Shown here in pieces: positions 8,183 through 17,478 of a stretch of 50,529 nt of DNA (position 1 is its first letter; each line of letters begins with the position of its first letter). The notes beneath the pieces are model-generated. The model worked only from the letters and a program-made list of their open reading frames with translations, did not search any database and had not been told where the DNA came from. Both the position numbers and the translations under genes were made by a program. This DNA is from Halorubrum halophilum. Its GTDB lineage: Archaea > Halobacteriota > Halobacteria > Halobacteriales > Haloferacaceae. The stretch lies in assembly GCF_000739595.1 (NCBI RefSeq), contig NZ_BBJP01000057.1, positions 1-50,529 on the forward strand, given 5' to 3'.

Positions 8183-9853
8183 TCAGTCGTCGCCCGCGGG
8201 GTCGACGCCCGGCGCCGGGTCGTCGATGTACCGTTCCGTCCACGTCCCGCGCGCGAACCACGCGACGGCGACGGCCGCGCCGAGGATGTTCCCGAGCGCC
8301 ATTCCCACCCAGATCCCCGTCTCGCCCCAGCCGGCGACGAAGACGAGGTAGGCCACGCTGGCGACCCGCCCGACCCAGAGGGTGAGGATCGAGATCACCA
8401 TCGCAGTCTTCGTGTTGCCGGCCCCGCGGAACGCGCCGAGGATCACCTGCGAGACGCCGATGAAGGCGAACTCCACCGACCGGATCCGCACGTACTCGAC
8501 CGCGGACGCGACGGTCGCGGGCGCGTCGGGCACGTCTCCGAGGAAGGCGCCGACGATCGGCTCCGTGAACGTCACGGCGACGACCGCGACGAGGAACATC
8601 ACTCCGGCGCCGGTCGCGGCGGCGAGCTTGACCGACCGCGTCGCGCGGTCCGCCCGGTTCGCGCCGAGATTCTGCCCGACCATCGTGTCGATCGCGCGCC
8701 CGAGCCCCATCGCGGGGAGGAACACGAGCGAGATGAGCCGGTTCCCGAGCCCGTAGGCCGCCACCACCGGCGGGGAGAACGTGACCACCATCGCGGTGAG
8801 CGTGATCATCGCGAGCGCGCTGGTCGTCTGTTCGACGCTGGAGGGAAGCCCCAGCCGGAAGATGTCCTCGATGAACCCGAGGTCCGGACGAAGGTGGCTC
8901 AGGGAGACCGCCGGTCCCAGCCCCGTGGCGAACAGCAGCCAGATCCCGATCGCGGTGGCGACTCCCCGCGAAAAGATCGTCGCTATCGCGGCCCCCTCGA
9001 TCCCGTATCCGGTGAATCCGGTGGCTGCGAACAGGGTCTCCTGAATCCCCACCGGATCGAGCGCCGCGACGAGCGGCACCGCCGCCAGCCACTCGAACAG
9101 CGGGTTCGCCGAGAACCCGAAGATGAGGAACGGGTCAAGGAGGACGTTTAAGATGACCGAGACGAGCATCACCGCCATCGGCGTCCGAGTGTCGCCGTAT
9201 CCCCGCATCAGCGCGGAGAACACGAAGAACCCGAACATCAGCGGGATACCGGCAAAGATGACTTCCATGTAGTCGGCCGCGAGGGGGATCACGGTCGCCG
9301 CCGTGTCGGGGTCGCTCGGCAGAATTTCGAGCGCCGGGCGGGTGTAGAAGTACCCGCCGATTCCGATGAGCACCGACAACACGGCGACGCTGAAGATGGT
9401 CTGACCCGCGACGAGCCCGGCGGACCGGTCCCCGTCGGCGCCGGTGTACTGCGCGACGAGGATCGCTCCCGCCGTCGTGAAGCCGCCGGCGACCGCGATG
9501 AGCAGGAAGATCAGGGGGAACGCGAGGCTGATCGCGCCGACCGCCTCGGCCGACAGTCGCCCGAGGTACAGCGTGTCGACGACGTTGTACATCACCTGCA
9601 GCAGCTGGATAACCACGATCGGCCACGCGAGGTGGAACAGCGGCCGGATCAGGCTCCCCTCGGTGATCGACTCCTCCGACACGCGGTCGTCGGAGGGGTC
9701 GGCGGGACCGCCGCCGGCCGCGTCGTTACTGTTCGTCTCGTCGATCGTTTCGTCGATCGTTCCGTCGTCGCCGGCGTCATCGGCGGAATCTGGACCTGAA
9801 CCGCCAAACTCCGAAGGCGACTCAGACTGGTCTTCGGAGGGCTCGTCGCTCAC
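8183..9853 (-). CDS. MATE-family multidrug/toxin efflux transporter
   Basis: Membrane antiporter exporting cationic or organic compounds in exchange for Na+ or H+. The 556-residue protein has an acidic, unstructured N-terminus of about 70 residues followed by twelve hydrophobic segments in two homologous halves. Each half carries the family pattern around LFHLAWPIVVIQLLQVMYNVVDTLYLGRL split over the first two helices, the second half containing GLGNRLISLVFLPAMGLGRA. The GTG at 9853 is the longest-frame start. A TATA-like box lies only about 9 bp upstream of it, so translation may begin further in, for example at a GTG near 9682 just before the first helix. The substrate cannot be told. Confidence 0.9.
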   Translation of the reverse strand: MSDEPSEDQSESPSEFGGSGPDSADDAGDDGTIDETIDETNSNDAAGGGPADPSDDRVSEESITEGSLIRPLFHLAWPIVVIQLLQVMYNVVDTLYLGRLSAEAVGAISLAFPLIFLLIAVAGGFTTAGAILVAQYTGADGDRSAGLVAGQTIFSVAVLSVLIGIGGYFYTRPALEILPSDPDTAATVIPLAADYMEVIFAGIPLMFGFFVFSALMRGYGDTRTPMAVMLVSVILNVLLDPFLIFGFSANPLFEWLAAVPLVAALDPVGIQETLFAATGFTGYGIEGAAIATIFSRGVATAIGIWLLFATGLGPAVSLSHLRPDLGFIEDIFRLGLPSSVEQTTSALAMITLTAMVVTFSPPVVAAYGLGNRLISLVFLPAMGLGRAIDTMVGQNLGANRADRATRSVKLAAATGAGVMFLVAVVAVTFTEPIVGAFLGDVPDAPATVASAVEYVRIRSVEFAFIGVSQVILGAFRGAGNTKTAMVISILTLWVGRVASVAYLVFVAGWGETGIWVGMALGNILGAAVAVAWFARGTWTERYIDDPAPGVDPAGDD

Positions 9854-9971
9854 TGACTTATAAATAGGTGCCTCGGTCTATCAGGCTTCCGGTTCCTCGG
9901 AAGCGACCGTCACAGCGCGTGTCAGGCGTGAACACCACCGATAGCCGCCGGAGTCGGCGCCGCCAGCGGGG

Positions 9972-11090
9972 TTACCGATCGCCGCCGGAGCTACCGTCGC
10001 CGCCGGCGTCAGGTCTCGACGGTGGCTCTTCTCGAGTCGGCGTCGCGTCCGCGCGGTCGTCCGCCTCGGTCTCGTCTTCTCGCGCCCCGGTCTCGTCCCC
10101 TCGCGCCTCACCGGCGCCTCGACCCTCCGGATCGGGCTTGTCGCCGGCGCGCTCGCCCTCCGGACGACCGTTCTCCGGGCCGCCGACCCGAGCGACCCCG
10201 GAGGTGTCGTCGAAGACGAGGTGGCGGTGTGGGTACGCCATCTCCACGTCGGCGTCCCTGAGCCGCTCGCGAATCCGGATGTTCACGTCGGACTGGACCT
10301 TCGCGAGCTTGTACGGCTTCTTCACCCAGTACCGGAGGCGAAGGAGGACGCCGTCATCCCCGAACTCGTGGATCCGGCAGTCCGGGCCGGCCATGTAGCG
10401 CGCGACGCCGATCCGGATGTCGGGACCGCCGTCGATCACCGCGTCGCAGTCTCGCGCCGCGCGCTCGATGAGCCGCCGGGCCTCCGAGACGTCGCTCTCG
10501 TAGGTGACGAGTACCTCGGTCGTCCGCCGGGTCCGCTCGTCCTCGGCGGAGTAGTTTGTCACGTCGCGCTCGCGCATCGTCCCGTTCGGCACGACGATGA
10601 ACGTGTTGTCGAGCGTGAATATCTTGGTGTACCGGATCGTGATGTCCTCGACGAACCCGGTCGTCCCGTTCTCCAACTCGATCATGTCGCCGATCTCGAA
10701 GGGTTGGTCCGCGAGGATGAACACGCCGTTGATGAAGTTCCCGACGAGCGGCGCGAGGATGATCCCGATCACGGCGGAGAAGACGGCGGTCCCCACGAGG
10801 AGGTCGGTGAAGCGGAACCCGCCGGCCCAGAGGCCGACGAGCAGCGAGAACGTGATCGTTCCGACGCGGACGCCCCTGACGATCGTCTGCGCGACGCTCT
10901 GTCTCGAGACGCGACGCGCGACGGGGCGGCCGATGAGCCGCACGAGGAACTTGGAGACGAGGACGCCGACCGCGACCGACAGGATCACGAGCAGCAGCCG
11001 CCCGCCTGCGGACCCGAAGACGCCGCGGAGCACGTCCGCGAACCGCGTGATCCAGTTCGCGATCGACGCGATTCCTCCGGACTGTGCCAT
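9972..11090 (-). CDS. MscS-family mechanosensitive ion channel
   Basis: Small-conductance channel that opens under membrane tension and releases solutes on hypo-osmotic shock, directly relevant to a halophile. The 372-residue protein has membrane helices at about 30-50, 72-92 and 95-120. The last continues into the MscS pore and beta domain (LAPLVGNFINGVFILADQPF at about 112-131, then GDMIELENGTTGFVEDI). A cytoplasmic alpha-beta domain runs to about residue 285. The final 80 residues are an acidic, Gly/Arg/Glu-rich tail with no family match. The start MAQSGGIASIANWITRF at 11090 places a short helix before the first membrane segment. It is divergent from the PAC2 gene. Confidence 0.92.
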   Translation of the reverse strand: MAQSGGIASIANWITRFADVLRGVFGSAGGRLLLVILSVAVGVLVSKFLVRLIGRPVARRVSRQSVAQTIVRGVRVGTITFSLLVGLWAGGFRFTDLLVGTAVFSAVIGIILAPLVGNFINGVFILADQPFEIGDMIELENGTTGFVEDITIRYTKIFTLDNTFIVVPNGTMRERDVTNYSAEDERTRRTTEVLVTYESDVSEARRLIERAARDCDAVIDGGPDIRIGVARYMAGPDCRIHEFGDDGVLLRLRYWVKKPYKLAKVQSDVNIRIRERLRDADVEMAYPHRHLVFDDTSGVARVGGPENGRPEGERAGDKPDPEGRGAGEARGDETGAREDETEADDRADATPTREEPPSRPDAGGDGSSGGDR

Positions 11091-11240
11091 AGCGAACCCG
11101 CCGTCGCCCACCCGAAAAAGCGTTTCTCCCGACGACCGCCGGACGCCGACCGTTTCTCCCGACGACTGCCGGGTGTCGCCCGCCGCGGCGTCGCGCACCC
11201 GTTGGCCAACCACTAACACGTTCCCCCGCGAAGCGGGCTT

Positions 11241-11981
11241 ATGCCGAACTCCGCACCCGGCGGCCCGTCTTTCAGCGTCACACACGACTCCGCGCCGAGC
11301 GACGTGCTCGTCGCCGGATTCTCGTCGTTCGGACTCGCCGGGCTGACCGCCGTCGACTACCTCGTCGAGAACCTCGAACTCGAACAGTCGGGATTCGTCC
11401 GCGCCGAGGGGCTCCCCTCGATCACGCCCTTCGAGAAGGGGCGCCCGCGTCACCCGATCCGCCTGTACTCGGCGGAAAACCTAGACGTCACCGTGCTCGT
11501 GGCCGAGCAGTTCGTCCCGCCCGCGCTCGGTGAGCGGCTCGCGGCGGCGGTCCTCGACTGGACGGAGTCGGCGGGCGTCTCGGAGATTGCCGTGCTCTCC
11601 GGGGTTCCCCTCCCCCACGGCCCGGACGCGCACCGTACCTTCCACGTCGCGACGGAGGACTATCACGAGCGGCGCCTCGACGACGACCGGGTCCCGCCGA
11701 TGGAATCGGGGTTCCTCGACGGAACGAGCGCCTCACTGCTCGAACGGGGGATCGACTCGCCGCTCGGCGTCGGCGTGTTCATCACGCCGGTCCACGCGCA
11801 GGCGCCGGACGCCGACGCCGCGGTGCGGCTCGTGGACACGATCGACGAGACGTACGAGCTGGGCGTCGACTCGGGGCCGCTGGCGTCGTTCGCGGCCGAC
11901 GTGCGCCGCCACTACGAGGACCTGGCCGAGCGGATCGAGGAGCGCGAGCCGGACGGAACGTATGATCGAATGTACATGTAA
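11241..11981 (+). CDS. PAC2-family protein (proteasome assembly chaperone-like)
   Basis: Member of the PAC2 (PbaB-like) family, related to eukaryotic proteasome assembly chaperones and to archaeal ATP-independent proteasome activators. The 246 residues carry the PAC2 core: VLVAGFSSFGLAGLTAVDYL at about 20-39, LPSITPFEKGRPRHPIRLY at about 56-74, a Rossmann-like centre with VLSGVPLPHGPD, and GVGVFITPVHAQAPDADAA. The last three residues are Met-Tyr-Met, matching the HbYX pattern (hydrophobic-Tyr-any) that lets activators dock on the 20S proteasome. The gene starts MPNSAPGGPSFSV at 11241, probably with a very short leader. It is separate from the neighbouring trmB gene. Confidence 0.9.
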   Translation: MPNSAPGGPSFSVTHDSAPSDVLVAGFSSFGLAGLTAVDYLVENLELEQSGFVRAEGLPSITPFEKGRPRHPIRLYSAENLDVTVLVAEQFVPPALGERLAAAVLDWTESAGVSEIAVLSGVPLPHGPDAHRTFHVATEDYHERRLDDDRVPPMESGFLDGTSASLLERGIDSPLGVGVFITPVHAQAPDADAAVRLVDTIDETYELGVDSGPLASFAADVRRHYEDLAERIEEREPDGTYDRMYM

Positions 11982-12054
11982 AACGCGACTCTGAAAACGC
12001 GTGCTACTCGGCTCATAGTAAAAACCTATACCGGAGGACCGCCTCGACACGCCT

Positions 12055-13107
12055 ATGACCGACGATCTCCGCGGCACCCTCGACCGCGTCGGGGACCGCT
12101 TCAACCTCGGCGAGTACGAGATCGACGCGTACCTCGCCGTGCTCGAACACGGCGAGCTGACCGCGAGCGACATCGCCGACCGGACCGACATCCCGCAGCC
12201 GCGCGTGTACGACACGGTCCGGAGCCTCTCTGACCGGGGGCTCGTCGAGCTCCGCGAGTCGCGGCCGATGAAGATCGTCGCCGTCGATCCGGACGACGCG
12301 TTCGGCGACCTCCGGTCGTCGTTCGCGGAGATGGTGGACGAACTGGAGGCGCGCTACACCGCACCGACCCGCGAGACCGAGGCGGTCTCGCTGGTGAAGT
12401 CGCGGTCGACGATCCTCCGGTATCTCGAAGAGGTGATCGCCGGCGCCGAGTACGAGCTGGCGCTCTCGCTGACGCCGGGGCTGCTCCGCCGCTTCCGCGA
12501 CGAACTCGCGGCGAAGGTCCAGGCGGGCGTCAGCGTCGAACTCCTCGTCACGCCCGCGTCGCGGGCGCCCGACCCGGAGGAGTTCGACTACCTGGAGGTC
12601 GCGACCATCGCCCGCGCGCGCCGCGGGATCACCACGCCCATCCTCGCCGTCGGCGACGGCGAGTACTCCGTGTACGCCACGCAGGACGCGCTTCGCGACG
12701 ACCGCGAGCGCTACGGCGTCATCTTCAACCGCTCCGCGCTCGGGTTCCTCGTCTCCGGCTTCTTCGGCACGGTCCTGTGGACGACCGCCGAGACGCTCGC
12801 CGCCGACGGGGCCGCCCGCCCGTTCCCGCGTCGCTACGCCTCGATCCGCCGCGCGGTCAAGGACGTCCGCGAGTTCGAGGGCGAAACGTTCTACGCGACC
12901 GTCGAGGGGCGCGACATCGAGACGGGCGACTCGGTGACCGTGCGGGGTCGCGTCGTCGACCTCGCGTTCGAGGACACCGAGGAGGTGGCGTCGCTCACCG
13001 TCGAGACCGAGACGGGTCGAGTCGACATCGGTGGTCGCGTCGCCTCTTTGGAAGACATCGAGGGACAGGAGATCGTCATCGGCCGGGACGAGCCGCCCGC
13101 GCTGTGA
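12055..13107 (+). CDS. trmB: TrmB-family sugar-sensing transcriptional regulator
   Basis: Transcriptional regulator of the TrmB family, which in haloarchaea switches glycolysis/gluconeogenesis and other metabolic genes in response to sugars. The 350-residue protein has an N-terminal winged HTH at about 8-85 ([38 protein letters not shown]). A short helical linker follows, then the TrmB C-terminal ligand-binding domain from about 110 ([21 protein letters not shown] split around 105-130, [20 protein letters not shown]). The length and two-domain architecture match the global haloarchaeal TrmB. Upstream TGACTC/AAAACC-rich DNA at 12004-12030 may be the promoter. A T5 tract at 13177 could end the transcript. 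Confidence 0.92.
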   Translation: MTDDLRGTLDRVGDRFNLGEYEIDAYLAVLEHGELTASDIADRTDIPQPRVYDTVRSLSDRGLVELRESRPMKIVAVDPDDAFGDLRSSFAEMVDELEARYTAPTRETEAVSLVKSRSTILRYLEEVIAGAEYELALSLTPGLLRRFRDELAAKVQAGVSVELLVTPASRAPDPEEFDYLEVATIARARRGITTPILAVGDGEYSVYATQDALRDDRERYGVIFNRSALGFLVSGFFGTVLWTTAETLAADGAARPFPRRYASIRRAVKDVREFEGETFYATVEGRDIETGDSVTVRGRVVDLAFEDTEEVASLTVETETGRVDIGGRVASLEDIEGQEIVIGRDEPPAL

Positions 13108-13265
13108 TCGGCGCGCGACCAGCGTCGTGATCGGCGCGCCACTCGCCTCGCTCTTGCTGACCCGTCCGCGCTGTGATTTTTCAACCCCCGAGGCCGCCCG
13201 ACCCGGATGGATCACACGACGCTGGGGGACACGCGAGCGACCGTGTCCCTGTGTCGCCGTAACAC

Positions 13266-13273
13266 ACTTAAGA
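13266..13273 (+). promoter_or_regulatory. TATA-like box for the gene at 13296
   Basis: ACTTAAGA is centred about 26 bp before the GTG at 13296, the spacing expected for a leaderless start. This supports the GTG as the true start. Confidence 0.5.
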
Positions 13274-13295
13274 GCACACTCTGTACCAGTACCCA

Positions 13296-14018
13296 GTGGC
13301 ATCCCGACAGGGCGGGCCGGGAGACGCGGAGTCATCCCGTCCCGGATCGACGGAGCGTCGGACCGCGTCCACGACCGCGCCGGCGGGGTCTCGCCGGCGG
13401 GCGGCGACGAGATCGGATTCCCTCCCGCACGGGACCGACCCGGAGGTCCCCCGAAGCCGGAACCCGACAGCGGAGAAACGCCCCTCGGCCGGCAGAACGC
13501 CCGAGGACCCGCCGGTCCGCGACCCCGGGCGATACGCCCTCACCGATCACTTCCGCGAGCGGTTGGAACAGCCCGGTCGGTACGTCTCGACACGGACCGT
13601 CAGCGACGCGATCCGGCAGGGCCAACTCCGCTGGAACCGGACCGACGGCTGGCGGTTCGCCCTCGTCGACGGCGGGATCCGGTTCGTCGTCGTCGTGAGC
13701 GACACGGAGACGAACTCCCCGGTCGTCGTCACCGGCTGGACCGAGGTGGCAGACCGCGAGGCGGCCCTCGACGCCCCCCGGTGGGACCCCGTCGACGTCG
13801 ACACAATCGCCGTGCGGGCGGCGCTGAGCGAGTCCGCCTCGACGCCGATCCCCGACCGGATCCGCCCCCGGACCGTGACGCGCCCCTTCGTCGTCGGCGA
13901 CCACCGGCTCGAAACGGATCCGGGCGAGCCGTTCGTCCGCTGTACGGCCTGCGGCTGCCGGTTCCGGTCGAAGGACGCGATCACCGGCCGCGGCTGTCAC
14001 GGTCGCTCCGGTCGCTGA
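13296..14018 (+). CDS. Hypothetical protein with DUF4258-like core and C-terminal zinc knuckle
   Basis: The 240-residue protein starts with GTG. Residues 1-80 are low complexity and rich in Arg/Pro/Ser, without visible fold. Residues about 80-140 resemble a DUF4258-type RNase/toxin-like fold: RYALTDHFRERLEQPGRY, then SDAIRQGQLRWNRTDGW, then VVVVSDTETNSPVVVTGW. The C-terminus has a zinc-binding pattern: VRCTACGCRFRSKD, then GCHG. Antisense reading frames over the same DNA are longer but lack any family signature and have poor codon character. The DUF4258 assignment is a guess from the HF.ER pattern; function is unknown. Confidence 0.6.
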   Translation: MASRQGGPGDAESSRPGSTERRTASTTAPAGSRRRAATRSDSLPHGTDPEVPRSRNPTAEKRPSAGRTPEDPPVRDPGRYALTDHFRERLEQPGRYVSTRTVSDAIRQGQLRWNRTDGWRFALVDGGIRFVVVVSDTETNSPVVVTGWTEVADREAALDAPRWDPVDVDTIAVRAALSESASTPIPDRIRPRTVTRPFVVGDHRLETDPGEPFVRCTACGCRFRSKDAITGRGCHGRSGR

Positions 14019-14081
14019 AGCTCTGACACTTCCCCGCCCGCGGACGCTATCCATTTCCCCCTCGCGACCGAACCCGACGTA

Positions 14082-17000
14082 ATGACCGACGACTCCGGCG
14101 ACCCTGACCCCGACGCCGGCGACGCCCCCGACGTGCCCGATCCCGACGCCGGCGATGCGTCCGATTCGGACCCCGATTCTCCGGACGACGGCGCCGTAGA
14201 AGAACTCTCGCTCGACCGCTTCCATGAGGCGTTGGAGGCCGAGGAGCGCCCGGTCGCGACCGCGAGCGAGGTCGCGAGACGGCTCGGCACCTCGCAGGCG
14301 ACCGCGCGCGACGCCCTCGCGGCGCTGGTTGACCGCGGCGACGTGGACCGGCTCGACGTCGAGAGCGATCCCGTTGTTTTCTACCCGACCGACTGGGGCC
14401 GACTGGCGACCCGCGAGCGCGTCGTCGCGTTCCCCGACCGCCGAGAGATCGTGGTCGACCGCCCGACGCAGTTCACCCGCGCGCGGCTCTCGCAGTTCGC
14501 TCACCTCGTCGACACCACCGGCACCGAGCCCGGCACGCGCGGCTACCTCTACCGGATCCGCCAGGAGGACGTGTGGGCCGCGCCGTTCGACGACGCCGAC
14601 GGCCTGATCGCAAGCCTCCGCTCGGTGCTTCCCCGCCGATTCGACCACCTCGAGGAGTGGGTCCGCGACCAGTGGCGCCGCGCGCACCGCTTTCGCCTAT
14701 ATACCCACGAGGACGGATACGTCGTCTTACAGGCCGCCTCCGAGAGCCTGATGGGGAACGTCGCGGACCAGCACCTCGACGACGACCACCTCCGCGCGCC
14801 CATCTCCGAGACGGAGGCGTGGGTCAACGAGGACGCCGTCGCCGCGGTGAAACGCGCCCTCTACGACGCCGGCTACCCGGTCGAGGACGACCGCGACCTC
14901 GACGTGGGCGACCCCGTCGACATCGACCTGACGACCGACCTCCGAGAGTATCAGGAGACGTGGGTCGAGACCTTCCTCGACGCGCGCTCGGGGGTGTACG
15001 TCGGCCCGCCCGGCTCCGGCAAGACCGTCGCGGCCATCGCGACCATCGCCGCGGTCGGCGGCGAGACCCTGATTCTGGTTCCCTCCCGCGAGCTCGCCGG
15101 GCAGTGGCGCGAGGAGCTGCTCGAGCACTCCACGATCGATCCGGCCGACATCGGACTGTACCACGGCGGACAGAAGGAGATCCGGCCGGTCACGATCGCG
15201 ACCTACCAGATCGCCGGGATGGACCGCCACCGGGCCCTGTTCGACTCCCGAAAGTGGGGGTTGATCTGCTTCGACGAGTGTCTGACCGGAGATACCATCG
15301 TTGAAACACCGTCTGGGAGAACGACGTTCGATGAACTCGATGAGAGATATGAGTTGGAGAATGGGTGGACGACAGATATCGATCTCTCGGTCCGCACTTT
15401 TAGTCGAGAGCGGGGCACGTATCGGTTCACTCCCGTCACGGGTATCTATAAATCGACGGCACCGGTCGAACGGATCGAAACACGCCAGGGATACCCGATA
15501 ACGGCGACTGCGGGACACACTCACTTCGTCTTCGACCCCGAGTCTGCACGTATTTCGAAGCAAAAGGGTGTCTCTGAGGGTGATTTCATTGTTAGACCGC
15601 AAACAGAGTCGAAGAATTATACGGAGACGAACGCGTCCAGCACCGCATCTGCCGAACTGCTTGGCTGGTTCCTCGGAGACGGTCACCGAGATCGCCACGG
15701 ACATGCAAAGTTCTCGTTCGCACGGAATAAGCGGGAACAGATAGGTATACTCGAAGATCTGTGTGACCGTCTCGGGCTCGAATACTCGGTGTTCGAGAAC
15801 AGTAGGGGTGACCTCACGCTGTGGTCGAAACGCTTTGCAGACAAACTTCCGTGGGATATCCCGTCCGGGAGTAAGGCGGGGAGAGTGACTGTTCCGTCGG
15901 AAGCATACGGATGGTACCCAGACCAAGTCGGTGCGCTGTTGAGGGGACTATTCGATGCTGAGGGCTCTGTTGATAAGAAGGGACGAATACAGTTCAACAC
16001 GGTCTCAGAACGACTCGCGAAAGACGTCGTCTTGCTTCTACAGCACCTAGGAATCCCGTCGAGATATCTCAAGATAGACCGAGATGCTCCTCACAGCGAT
16101 CTGTATCGAATACTGATCGCCTCGCGGTACGGCGTGTTGTTCTCTGAGAAAGTCGGATTTAGATTACAACATAAATCGGAGCGGATCTCAGTTGGCAAGA
16201 CACCTGCAACGGGGGTTCCTGTTGGAACATATCTAAAACGGATCAAAGACGACGTGGAACTCTCGAACGAACAGATTGCAGATATGACCGACGTCTCCCG
16301 ACAAACGATCGGAGATGTCATTCGTGGAAACAACCGTCTGGGGCAACGGCATCTGAGTTCCCTCGCTGAGGGGCTTCGAAAATACGCACAAACGGATCCA
16401 ATTTCAACCAATTTGATGCGTGAAGATAATAACGTCACATACGCGGAAATCGGCGACAAAATAGATGTCTCAACCGGTCATGCGTACACTCTGGTTGGCC
16501 AAGGAGATGAACAAACAGAGAAAGTGATCGGTGAATGTGACCAAATGACCCGTATAAAGGCATCCAAGCATGCAGATCGGTTGGATCAGCTCGTAGATTT
16601 ACAGATCGTCGAAGTCACATCGGTCACGGAACAAGGGGTTGAGACGGTGTATGACTTCGAGACACAGGATCACACGTTCGTCGCAAATGGCTATCTAACG
16701 CACAACTGCCACCATATCACGGCGCCGGTGTTCTCCCGGTCCGCCGAACTCCAGACCAAACACCGCCTCGGCCTCTCGGCCACGCCGGTCCGCGAGACAG
16801 GCAGCGAGGAGGAGATATACACCCTGATCGGTCGGCCGATCGGCGCGGACTGGGACGAGCTGTTCGAGGCCGGCTTCGTCCAGGAGCCGGAGGTGGAGAT
16901 ACGGTACGTCCCGTGGCGCGACGAGATGGCGCGCAACGAGTACGCCAGCGCCGACGGCCGAGAGCGACGCCGGCTCGCGGCCGAGAACCCGGCGAAGATC

Positions 17001-17459
17001 GAGGAGATCCGATACCTGCTGGCCGCCCATCGCGACAAGAAGGCGCTCGTGTTCATCGAGTACCTCGATCAGGGCGAGGCGATCGCCGACGCGCTCGGCG
17101 TCCCCTTCATCAGCGGCGAGACGCCCCACTACGAGCGCGCGGAGCTGTTCCGGCGGTTCCGCGACGACGGGGAGTCGTCCGACTCCGACCGCGACGGCGT
17201 CGACGCCCTCGTCGTCTCCCGGGTCGGCGACGAGGGAATCGACCTCCCGAACGCCGAACTCGCGGTCGTCGCCAGCGGGCTCGGCGGCTCGCGGCGACAG
17301 GGGTCTCAGCGCGCGGGCCGCACCATGCGGCCGGCCGGCTCCGCGCTCGTGTACGTCCTCGCGACCCGCGGGTCGAGCGAGGAGGAGTTCGCGCAACGGC
17401 AGATGCGCCACCTCGCGCGCAAGGGGATTCGGGTGCGGGAAACGAACGTGGCGGAGTAG
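14082..17459 (+). CDS. XPB/Rad25-family DNA helicase containing an intein
   Basis: Superfamily 2 helicase of the XPB type, acting in DNA unwinding and repair. The precursor has 1125 residues; removing the intein (400-875) leaves a 649-residue helicase. The N-terminus is an acidic tail, then an HTH-like segment (VATASEVARRLGTSQATARD, about 65-84). Helicase motif I, GPPGSGKT, is at about 308-315. Motif II (Walker B) is split: FDE ends the N-extein and CHHITAP begins the C-extein, restoring DECHH after splicing. Motifs III-VI follow: LSATPVRE, VSRVGDEGIDLPNAE and QGSQRAGRTMRP. The C-extein begins with Cys, as protein splicing requires. Convergent with the isomerase gene at 17479. Confidence 0.96.
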   Translation: MTDDSGDPDPDAGDAPDVPDPDAGDASDSDPDSPDDGAVEELSLDRFHEALEAEERPVATASEVARRLGTSQATARDALAALVDRGDVDRLDVESDPVVFYPTDWGRLATRERVVAFPDRREIVVDRPTQFTRARLSQFAHLVDTTGTEPGTRGYLYRIRQEDVWAAPFDDADGLIASLRSVLPRRFDHLEEWVRDQWRRAHRFRLYTHEDGYVVLQAASESLMGNVADQHLDDDHLRAPISETEAWVNEDAVAAVKRALYDAGYPVEDDRDLDVGDPVDIDLTTDLREYQETWVETFLDARSGVYVGPPGSGKTVAAIATIAAVGGETLILVPSRELAGQWREELLEHSTIDPADIGLYHGGQKEIRPVTIATYQIAGMDRHRALFDSRKWGLICFDECLTGDTIVETPSGRTTFDELDERYELENGWTTDIDLSVRTFSRERGTYRFTPVTGIYKSTAPVERIETRQGYPITATAGHTHFVFDPESARISKQKGVSEGDFIVRPQTESKNYTETNASSTASAELLGWFLGDGHRDRHGHAKFSFARNKREQIGILEDLCDRLGLEYSVFENSRGDLTLWSKRFADKLPWDIPSGSKAGRVTVPSEAYGWYPDQVGALLRGLFDAEGSVDKKGRIQFNTVSERLAKDVVLLLQHLGIPSRYLKIDRDAPHSDLYRILIASRYGVLFSEKVGFRLQHKSERISVGKTPATGVPVGTYLKRIKDDVELSNEQIADMTDVSRQTIGDVIRGNNRLGQRHLSSLAEGLRKYAQTDPISTNLMREDNNVTYAEIGDKIDVSTGHAYTLVGQGDEQTEKVIGECDQMTRIKASKHADRLDQLVDLQIVEVTSVTEQGVETVYDFETQDHTFVANGYLTHNCHHITAPVFSRSAELQTKHRLGLSATPVRETGSEEEIYTLIGRPIGADWDELFEAGFVQEPEVEIRYVPWRDEMARNEYASADGRERRRLAAENPAKIEEIRYLLAAHRDKKALVFIEYLDQGEAIADALGVPFISGETPHYERAELFRRFRDDGESSDSDRDGVDALVVSRVGDEGIDLPNAELAVVASGLGGSRRQGSQRAGRTMRPAGSALVYVLATRGSSEEEFAQRQMRHLARKGIRVRETNVAE
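15279..16706 (+). mobile_element. Intein with LAGLIDADG homing endonuclease in helicase motif II
   Basis: In-frame, self-splicing insertion of 476 residues in the XPB helicase. It begins with Cys (CLTGDTIVETPSG, block A). Block B reads TATAGHTHFVF. Two LAGLIDADG motifs follow, LLGWFLGDG and LLRGLFDAEGSV, with an intact endonuclease core. Two HTH-like segments lie near precursor residues 727-753 (SNEQIADMTDVSRQTIGDVI) and 785-805 (VTYAEIGDKIDVSTGHAY). Blocks F and G read VYDFETQDHTFVANGYLTHN, with the Cys of the C-extein next. Its bases are visibly poorer in G+C than the flanking helicase, which suggests horizontal spread. Inteins in haloarchaeal Rad25 helicases have been reported, as I recall, so the insertion site class is known. 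Confidence 0.96.
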
Positions 17460-17478
17460 GGGGTCGGCCGGCGCTGAA

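Noticed and set aside
7302-9092. 596-codon minus-strand frame over the zinc-ribbon gene, small zinc protein and MATE gene
   Set aside because: Arg-rich, without motifs, and crosses three better genes on both strands.
9857-9865. TTTATAAG box just before the MATE start (minus strand)
   Set aside because: Only about 9 bp from the GTG at 9853, so it cannot be the leaderless promoter for that start; kept only as a hint that translation may start further in.
13332-14687. 451-codon minus-strand frame over the gene at 13296 and the helicase start
   Set aside because: It overlaps two genes with family signatures or better codon character and has none itself.
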